Source: Ramicandelaber brevisporus (lineage: Eukaryota; Kickxellomycota; Ramicandelaberales; Ramicandelaberaceae). From it: a stretch of DNA of 34,943 nucleotides. Shown here in pieces: positions 29,078 through 34,943 of the stretch. Made by a program: the position numbers and the translations under genes. Position 1 is the first letter of the stretch. The number at the start of each line of letters is the position of its first letter. The stretch covers positions 11,003 through 45,945 of the forward strand of contig MU602755.1 in NCBI GenBank assembly GCA_025201865.1, in the 5' to 3' direction. Below the pieces are notes generated by a model. It ran no database searches. It was not told the origin of the DNA and was given only the letters and a program-made list of their open reading frames with translations.

Positions 29078-29336
29078 TGTACTCACACTAACTAGCACTT
29101 CCTCATGTTATGCGTGGCCCCGTGACGACAGCAGCCTCCCCTCTTCTATCTCAACGTTGAATCAGCGGCAGTGTCAGAGCAAGTGGGTGTTATTAGGCGA
29201 CCTTGTGTTGAAGACTCTGTCCAATGCTCTTTGATGTGTTTGCGTTACCCAACTTCTCTGTGGTCATCAACCCTTATTATTTTTCTTTTTCTTTTTCTTT
29301 TTCTTGCTTTTCCTGTGCTTCCGCCTTCAAACTGCG

Positions 29337-32300
29337 ATGAGCGCTCGACCGCCTTTGCCGCCCAACAACACCTCCTCCTCAGCGGCCTCATCGCTTCAGC
29401 AGCAGCCGCGATTGCTGTCGCTGCTGCAAGAAACGGCAGCTTGGGATGAGCGACAAGTGTCTCAGTGGCTTCGAGAGTGCGGATTCAGCCAGTTTGAGCG
29501 CTCGTTCTTCGACAACAATGTCTGCGGCATCGTATTGCTAGAGCTACAGTACACAATGCTCGGACTGCTCGGCGTGAAGCGAGTTGGTGATAAGGTTAGG
29601 CTGAATGCAGCCATCAAAGAGCTAAGGCAGCAATGCCTTGTCAGCCACTTTGAGCTATATGCTCCATCAGTGCTGCCGCATGTAAGGGACGCATTGGCTC
29701 AGCAACAGCAACAGCACCAGCACCATCAACAGCAGCAGCAACACCAGAATCAGAGTCAGCAACAGCGGTTGACATCGAAGCAGAGCATAAATGGATTGTC
29801 ATTGAGAACACAAGCAGGTTCATCTCAGCAGAGTTCACAGCAACAGCAACATCAGCCTCGACCACAGGCCATCTACACTCCATCAATTGCCTCAACTGGC
29901 GCAAATGACTATTTTGCACAGTTCACAAATGCAGGCAATATTCCATTCAGCGATACAGATTCACTGAACAATCAATCAGATGCGACTATTAATGACAGCG
30001 CCACGGACACATTTTTGTCTCATCACATTGGCGCTCATTTACGTCAAGTTCCTGGTTCTCCATCTGGCGCTGGACTCGGAATCGGCGTCAACGGCGCGAG
30101 TGCGAGTATTAGTGCATTGCCATCTGCAGTGGAAACTAATAAGCCATTGACTAGATCACAGTCGAGTCGAAGTGCACGTGCCTCCACTCAGCCATCCAAT
30201 GTAGTTCCGAATGGACCAGTTGTGCCCAGATTGACTCAGTTGCCAGAGAGACCTCAGCAGGCTAAATCAACATCGTCTCAGTCGCCTTCGCCTACGATTG
30301 GACCAGTTATACCTGGAATTGATGCGATGAATGACTGGTTCTCTAGTAACAGCAGCGCAAATATATCTCGGCTGGCTGACTCTCTATTGGCCAGTGCTCC
30401 AGCGTTGAACACTCTTCCCTCTGCAGCTGTACCGAGCGCAAGTAGCATTGCCAGTAGCAATCCTCCTCTGTCAGCGGTATCGCTCACTGGTGCATTCCCA
30501 GGTGTTGTGTCATCGCCAACTCCCTCGGCTGACTCGATGGCTACCGCCAGTACATCATATTCAATCAATGCAGGATCTCGGATGGGCTCAAAAAGAGTCA
30601 TTAAAATTGTGGGAGATGGAGGTGAATCTCGCACTATCGATGTCACTGATATATGTCATGATGCAAATGCAATTATCGCCAAAATCCACGAGAAATTCCA
30701 GGTTCCTCCACCTCATTTGGCGGAATCCGGTGACAGCAGATATGCTTTGTTTGTTAGATTGGCAGATAATGGAGTTAGAACATTGAGTGATTCAGAGTTG
30801 GTATCAATATGCAGCAACAGTTCAATGGGAGTCGATAGAGAGCGGATTATATTTAGAAAATTGCATCACCAGCTTTCTCACAATGCAATGATTAGGCAAA
30901 GAACTATCACTCAAACCATCTTGAAATTGGATTCCAATTCTAGACCTTCAACTGCCATCCCTAACTCAGGTGGCATCAACTCCACCTCGCTCTTGCAGCA
31001 ACAACAGCAACAACAGCAACAGCAGCAGCAGCAACACTCTCCTCAAGTACCTGTGCCTCCGAGTCCAGTCTATTCAGTCAATAACAGTGTTACTATTAAT
31101 AACAATAGCAATGCGGCTATAAACAGTGGCAATAGTGGCAATCGACAGCGTCCATACTTACATCTCAACTCGTCGACTTCGTCTCTTACCAGCAGTTCCG
31201 GACCATCAGCATCATCGCAGTTACCCCAGCCTCCACATACTGGAGTCTCGTACACTTCATCTGGATTGGCTTCGATGCCGCCTCCAATTCAACTTACGTA
31301 CTCTCAACTGCACGGTGGCGCTCGCAAGTCTCCATCCATTGCTCAGCTTCATCAACAGCCCCAAACCTCACAGAATCAGCTTCAGCCACCTACATCTGCG
31401 ACATACTATCAGCATCATCAACTCGGCCAGATTCCAGGCACTCCAACCATTCCGTCCGGTCCACAATCACCCACCGTCACAACTGTTCCTGCAGTGTCTG
31501 GTCTATCAAACTCCTCTGCAACTTCCACATCACTTCAGCCATCATCAACTGAATCGACAGCATCCCTGGCAGCTATCGGCAATACACTTTCCCTTGATTC
31601 CCCTGTTGGCGAGTCTGAAGCACAGCAGCAACAGCAACAACAGTACCAATCGACACAGCCATCCAAGCCGTCAGTTCAGACCATTGCTCCGCCTTCATCG
31701 CTAGGTGTGGCAACGCCTCGACCACCTCGCAAGAAGAGCACATATGTTGAGCGACCAGAGTCTCAAGCAATCCAACTTGACTTGTCTCGTTACTTCCCTG
31801 GCAATGAAGATCGTGCTCGCAACTCCATTATGAGAATGTCAATGAGACAACGCAATAGCACCGATATCCTGACAATCTTGAAGCAAGCCATCGAGTCGAG
31901 CAGGTCGCCTTCACCAAGCATACTGTCGACATCCACAACATCCACTGCTATTGCTATTGCTGCTGCTGCTGCTGCTGCTGCTCCTCCAGCTAATGTCTCA
32001 TCTGGCTCATCATCACGGCCATCAAGGAGTCGTCCAGTGCCAAGTCAGCCTGCACACTTTCAACAGCCGCCAGTTCCTCCAATCCCTGCGTCATACCAGC
32101 CACTGCAGCTACAACAACCAGCTAAACCTACAGTTGAGATTAACAATAGCAGCAGTGGTGGCAATAACTATAGCAATAGCAATAGCAATAGCAATATGAA
32201 TAGTGCATCAGTATCACCTGAATCAGACAATGGCCTTGGAATGGTTTCTGCACCAGATGAATCTAGCCAACCAAATGACTTTGAGACATCACCAGTTGAT

Positions 32301-33293
32301 TCCGCAGCAGCTCTAACATTATCCAATAACAGCAACAAACACATGTCAACTTCGTTCCCTCGTGATCCACTGGCTCCTCGCAAATGCATTCTGGGCATGA
32401 TGATTGGCCAAGGTTCATTTGGTAAAGTCTACATGGCACTAAATTCTCAAACTGGTGAATTAATTGCAGTCAAGCAAGTTCACATTCCACGCTCAAGCAG
32501 TTCATCCAGTCCCGAACAAGTGGCTCACAAACAAGAAGTGGTTGAATCTCTGCAAAAGGAAATTTCACTGCTGAAATCACTCAATCATAAACACATTGTT
32601 AGATATTTGGCTGCAGAGCGCGAGGATGACCATCTAAACATCTACTTGGAGTACATTCCTGGTGGTTCAATTGCATCGATGCTGGAGACTTTTGGCAAGT
32701 TCTCTGAGGAAATGGTCAGAAAATATATTTTGCAGACACTGGATGGATTGGCTTATCTGCATGATAAAGGATTTGTGCATAGAGACATTAAAGGTGGAAA
32801 CATTTTGGTTAATACTGATGGAATGGTCAAGATTTCGGACTTTGGAATCTCTAAACGAGTTGATGACGATGAAGAATCATCCAGCAGTAGCAGCAACAGC
32901 AATGCTGCAGCTACAACAACAGTGGCACAGAGTTCCACATCCACGCCAGCATCTGGTAACCCCAATCGAGCATCTTTACAGGGCTCGATCTTTTGGATGT
33001 CGCCCGAGGTTGTCAAGAGCTCCAGCTATACCAAGAAGGGTGACATTTGGAGTGTTGGCTGTCTTGTTATCGAAATGTTTATTGCCACTCATCCATTCCC
33101 TGACGCCACTGGCCCTCAGGCATTGTTCAAGATTGGCACCTATTGCAAACCCGCGCTACCTGAAAAGATCTCTGAACTGGCCAAAGACTTTATCGAGAAG
33201 TGTTTGCAGATTGAGTATGAGAAGCGACCAACTGCCCACGAGTTGAAAGCACACAAATTTGTTAAGGGATTTGATATCACTTCAAATGATTAA
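29337..33293 (+). CDS. STE11: Ste11/Byr2-type MAP kinase kinase kinase (SAM, Ras-binding and kinase domains)
   Basis: The product is 1318 residues, intronless. A SAM domain at about 36-100 has the W-x5-V-x2-WL pattern. A Ras-binding/RA-like domain lies at about 416-520 (begins KRVIKIVG). A protein kinase domain lies at about 1017-1307 with GQGSFGKV, the Lys of IAVK, HRDIKGGN (D1150), DFG (D1168) and the Ste11-like activation-segment end GSIFWMSPE (S1222). Long linkers (Q, S, N and A runs) make it longer than yeast Ste11 (717) or Byr2 (659). In other fungi this kinase is bound through the SAM domain by Ste50/Ste4 and through the RA-like domain by Ras. It phosphorylates Ste7/Byr1 for mating and filamentation, so it is cytosolic or cortical. 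The frame opens at a TTG (29304); the ATG at 29337-29339 is the first ATG and is used. The activation segment carries a Ser/Thr/Ala insert. Confidence 0.94.
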   Translation: MSARPPLPPNNTSSSAASSLQQQPRLLSLLQETAAWDERQVSQWLRECGFSQFERSFFDNNVCGIVLLELQYTMLGLLGVKRVGDKVRLNAAIKELRQQCLVSHFELYAPSVLPHVRDALAQQQQQHQHHQQQQQHQNQSQQQRLTSKQSINGLSLRTQAGSSQQSSQQQQHQPRPQAIYTPSIASTGANDYFAQFTNAGNIPFSDTDSLNNQSDATINDSATDTFLSHHIGAHLRQVPGSPSGAGLGIGVNGASASISALPSAVETNKPLTRSQSSRSARASTQPSNVVPNGPVVPRLTQLPERPQQAKSTSSQSPSPTIGPVIPGIDAMNDWFSSNSSANISRLADSLLASAPALNTLPSAAVPSASSIASSNPPLSAVSLTGAFPGVVSSPTPSADSMATASTSYSINAGSRMGSKRVIKIVGDGGESRTIDVTDICHDANAIIAKIHEKFQVPPPHLAESGDSRYALFVRLADNGVRTLSDSELVSICSNSSMGVDRERIIFRKLHHQLSHNAMIRQRTITQTILKLDSNSRPSTAIPNSGGINSTSLLQQQQQQQQQQQQQHSPQVPVPPSPVYSVNNSVTINNNSNAAINSGNSGNRQRPYLHLNSSTSSLTSSSGPSASSQLPQPPHTGVSYTSSGLASMPPPIQLTYSQLHGGARKSPSIAQLHQQPQTSQNQLQPPTSATYYQHHQLGQIPGTPTIPSGPQSPTVTTVPAVSGLSNSSATSTSLQPSSTESTASLAAIGNTLSLDSPVGESEAQQQQQQQYQSTQPSKPSVQTIAPPSSLGVATPRPPRKKSTYVERPESQAIQLDLSRYFPGNEDRARNSIMRMSMRQRNSTDILTILKQAIESSRSPSPSILSTSTTSTAIAIAAAAAAAAPPANVSSGSSSRPSRSRPVPSQPAHFQQPPVPPIPASYQPLQLQQPAKPTVEINNSSSGGNNYSNSNSNSNMNSASVSPESDNGLGMVSAPDESSQPNDFETSPVDSAAALTLSNNSNKHMSTSFPRDPLAPRKCILGMMIGQGSFGKVYMALNSQTGELIAVKQVHIPRSSSSSSPEQVAHKQEVVESLQKEISLLKSLNHKHIVRYLAAEREDDHLNIYLEYIPGGSIASMLETFGKFSEEMVRKYILQTLDGLAYLHDKGFVHRDIKGGNILVNTDGMVKISDFGISKRVDDDEESSSSSSNSNAAATTTVAQSSTSTPASGNPNRASLQGSIFWMSPEVVKSSSYTKKGDIWSVGCLVIEMFIATHPFPDATGPQALFKIGTYCKPALPEKISELAKDFIEKCLQIEYEKRPTAHELKAHKFVKGFDITSND
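31951..31981 (+). repeat. GCT microsatellite encoding a polyalanine run in the MAPKKK
   Basis: GCT/ATT units give an Ala/Ile stretch ending in about nine consecutive Ala codons in the linker before the kinase domain. Similar CAG/CAA runs encode polyQ at 30995-31034 and 31622-31642, and AAT/AGC units encode Asn-Ser at 32163-32196. Confidence 0.8.
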
Positions 33294-33786
33294 TTTATTA
33301 TTTTTTTACTTTTCATCACACTTTTTTATTTAATATCTAATTTTGAAACTGTAAAACCTTGTTAACTGTTTACTAGCCTTTCAAAGAAGAAGGGGAGTTT
33401 TAGTATAAAGTACAAAATGGAATAATACTCTCCGGTTTCAAGTCGATAGAGCCTTGCTATTTAGTTTTAGTCACGCACATCTGACGCTCATATGAGTGGG
33501 AGATTAGCAAGACTACAATGAAGGTTTCGATCATTTTCACGTATATAAAACTCAGGACTACTGCGTATCTGTGATGTATGATGTATCGAATTCCCAGCGT
33601 GTCTCATTTACGAAATTATTGCATGCGATTGCTCGGTTTCACTATTGGAGCACATAAAAGATAGCCTGGTATTGCTTTCCATGGCCATTCGCACCGAGAG
33701 CTGCGTTTCAGCATATCGCCAACATATCTCAAACAATCACCTTTTCCACACCGCGCTATTCAGACAACCACAGCATACTTTCAAAC
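33294..33786. promoter_or_regulatory. 3' region of the MAPKKK gene and promoter of the small gene
   Basis: The left part is AT-rich 3' UTR (33294-33360). A TATA-like TATATAAAA lies at 33542-33550 and a weaker CATAAAAG at 33653-33660, about 245 and 135 bp before the ATG at 33787. CGATTGC at 33626-33632 and CAGCATATC at 33709-33717 recur in the promoter at the right edge of the window. The last ~80 bp before the ATG are CA-rich and look like a leader. Confidence 0.5.
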
Positions 33787-34128
33787 ATGAAGACTGCTCA
33801 CGGCCAGCTCGTCAGCGACGACAAAGGCGTCATTATCGCGAAATTCATCGCCGAGGGACACCCGGTCGAGGCTGTGCTGAAGCTTGCTGTTGCTCCCGCT
33901 TACCCCGTTTCTGGACCAAACGCCATGCTCGAATACGAGGATCTTAGCGCACTCAACGGTCCGTACAAGATTGAGCCAGGCTCGAGCATTGGCCCAGATG
34001 AGCTTTGCCTGTCACTGCTCAAGGTGGGTGGCAATGGGGCCAAAGTTAAGGTTAAGAGCTTGATTCAGCCGCCACTCCCAGTTAAATTGAGTGAGCACGG
34101 CGGTGATGTGGTCTTCAATTGTCAGTAG
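33787..34128 (+). CDS. Small protein of unknown function, 113 residues
   Basis: The family was not recognised. The sequence is well balanced rather than low complexity, unlike spurious frames here, and has a good ATG context (A at -3) after a CA-rich leader with TATA-like elements upstream. No signal peptide, membrane segment or catalytic motif is visible. Gly, Pro and Val are spread along the chain with short alternating hydrophobic stretches (VIIAKFIAEG, VLKLAVAPAYPV, AKVKVKSLI, GDVVFNC). This suggests a small beta-rich cytosolic domain. The only Cys residues are near 103*... positions not reliably placed other than one close to the C-terminus (FNCQ end) and one in ELCLSLL. It is probably real and could be lineage-specific. 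Its promoter shares short words with the next promoter at the right edge, so the two genes may be co-regulated. Confidence 0.72.
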   Translation: MKTAHGQLVSDDKGVIIAKFIAEGHPVEAVLKLAVAPAYPVSGPNAMLEYEDLSALNGPYKIEPGSSIGPDELCLSLLKVGGNGAKVKVKSLIQPPLPVKLSEHGGDVVFNCQ

Positions 34129-34800
34129 AACTACCAGTTTTATTGCTTGATTAACACTCATTTAAAAGTCAATTGAAACGCATTTCAAAGTTGCACCATT
34201 TAAAAGCTGTTTCAGCTTCAATAACGAAAATTGCGTGATATGCAGACAGCCGCACATTGCATCCCACTTCGGTAGATATATACAGTCAACTTGATTTTTG
34301 CTTTACTGCTAACAGTACACTTTTCCTTTTTGTCACACTGTGAATTTGCAACGATAAACGTGAGAAGTTCAGTTCGCACGATGCGTACTGCCCTCGAGAG
34401 CCTGTAAAAAGAGTTGCAATCACGCCATTAATGTGGGATGCGTGTTTCAGAACGGCTCATCTTTGAGACTGTGCATAATTGTGCAGCCTGCTCTTTTACA
34501 TGTGTGTTTTACAACTGGTCTGACCTCGACATTACTGTTGATATGTACGGTTGCGCCGAGTGTGTGTGTTCTTACAGTCTATTCCTTCCGCTCCGAGACA
34601 TTGCGTTCCCAATTTGTCCAGTGTGTACGTGGGTAACCACCTTTGTTGCAAGCATCACGGCATCTGGGCTCTTGTGTGCGTGCTCGTTCGATGAAGCAGA
34701 GAGATGGCACATTGCGAGCTTTCTTCCCACTCTCTCCGGTCACGTCAGCATATCTCTCGATTGCCGAAATGTAAAGCTGCCCACGATGCTCGCAATGTGC
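34129..34800. other. Intergenic region before the right-edge promoter
   Basis: No gene is supported; a 67-codon frame at 34433-34636 begins at GTG. The 3' UTR of the small gene is presumably at the left. GCACATTGC at 34252-34260 partly matches the inverted repeat near 34707. A CACGTCA (reverse TGACGTG, ATF/CREB-like half site) lies at 34741-34747. Confidence 0.5.
34707..34800. repeat. 13-bp perfect inverted repeat upstream of a TATA box
   Basis: GCACATTGCGAGC at 34707-34719 is repeated as its exact reverse complement at 34788-34800, nine bases before the TATA element. The arms are 68 bp apart, so they look more like paired binding sites than a hairpin. Confidence 0.85.
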
Positions 34801-34808
34801 TCCGAATG

Positions 34809-34943
34809 TATAAATAGGAGCAATGCTCGCCCCTTCGTCCTCAAACTACACATCCAAGTTCTACATCACACAGCAGCACAGCACATCGCAGCATATCCCA
34901 TAACCACTTCTTCCAGCAGCTTCATCATTTGCCCACCATCTCT
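34809..34943 (+). promoter_or_regulatory. TATA promoter and leader of a + strand gene outside the window
   Basis: TATAAATA at 34809-34816 is followed by over 100 bp of C/A/T-rich, G-poor sequence. It has no ATG after about 34825 and runs to the window edge, like the leader of a well-expressed fungal gene. The coding start is not in the window. Confidence 0.65.

Larger units (their letters stand above)
28530..29336. promoter_or_regulatory. Divergent NAP1 / STE11-like promoter region
   Basis: The 807 bp serve both genes. Features seen: a 15-bp unit repeated twice at 28671-28700; the 11-mer ATACGATATCA at 28752-28762 and again at 28885-28895; an inverted GTATC-N4-GATAC at 28732-28745; CAAGAG repeats at about 28856-28879; a CAG/CAA-rich noncoding stretch at 29021-29077; and a CTTTTT-type pyrimidine tract at 29281-29322 directly before the MAPKKK start. 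An 82-codon ATG frame at 28986-29234 overlaps the CAG-rich stretch and is probably not a gene; it could at most act as an upstream ORF. Confidence 0.6.

Noticed and set aside
28986-29234. 82-codon frame with a true ATG upstream of the MAPKKK
   Set aside because: Much of it is Ala/Thr from the CAG-type repeat, with no domain; at most it is an upstream ORF.
33645-33947. 100-codon frame overlapping the start of the small gene
   Set aside because: It begins at TTG, and its Arg/His-rich translation is a shadow of the 113-residue frame.
1-34943. CRISPR array, prokaryotic operon or mobile element
   Set aside because: The regular repeats are microsatellites in coding or promoter DNA. No spacers, transposase, terminal repeats or ribosome-binding sites were seen, and the gene content is fungal.
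1-34943. tRNA or rRNA genes
   Set aside because: No stretch with the B-box-like GGTTCRANTCC pattern plus a matching acceptor stem was found by eye in the intergenic regions.

Overview
The window reads as nuclear DNA of an early-diverging fungus. It holds eleven protein-coding genes, and no rRNA, tRNA, CRISPR array or transposon was recognised. The fungal signature is clear: a SAM / Ras-binding / kinase MAPKKK of the Ste11-Byr2 type, a giant Tao3/Mor2 (Furry-family) scaffold, a fungal-type homeodomain protein, NAP1 and a fungal M50B-like membrane protein. Every gene reads as one uninterrupted ORF, including a 10 kb one. The intron poverty, the F-box/LRR-like gene and the many Q/S/N-rich runs would fit a zoopagomycete (Kickxellomycotina-like) fungus. 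That placement is an inference and is not proven here.

Layout, left to right: M50B-like membrane protein (-, 59-808); homeodomain factor (-, 1594-3585); F-box/LRR-like protein (-, 5043-6629); type II membrane protein A (+, 7341-9509); Tao3 scaffold (-, 9691-19758); coiled-coil/polyQ protein (-, 20054-21676); type II membrane protein B (-, 22249-25251); TRIC-like cation channel (-, 25723-26925); NAP1 (-, 27423-28529); Ste11-like MAPKKK (+, 29337-33293); small unknown protein (+, 33787-34128). At the right edge a TATA promoter and leader point to another + strand gene just outside the window. Divergent promoters lie at 6630-7340 and 28530-29336. Gene A and TAO3 converge at 9510-9690.

The most notable observation is that membrane proteins A and B are diverged paralogues. 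Both have a long disordered cytosolic N-terminus with one PPxY motif and one acidic dileucine (ExxxLL) motif. Both then have a single membrane segment and an N-glycosylated lumenal/extracellular beta-rich domain with matching landmarks. They sit about 13 kb apart in opposite orientation around TAO3. The motif set suggests endosome/vacuole proteins that recruit a NEDD4/Rsp5-type ubiquitin ligase; this is a hypothesis. Other points of interest are a Ser/Thr/Ala-rich expansion inside the activation segment of the MAPKKK, a Pro/Leu FH1-like N-terminus on Tao3, a fungal TRIC channel with an altered signature motif, and several short noncoding repeats and repeated words in promoters.

The genes are not an operon. 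Tao3 (RAM polarity network), Ste11 (mating/filamentation MAPK) and the homeodomain factor are all known morphogenesis regulators in other fungi, but their adjacency may be chance. Start codons were checked on the sequence. Four long frames begin upstream at GTG or TTG only, so their first sensible ATG was used; for gene A, which also opens at TTG, a later ATG was preferred on context.
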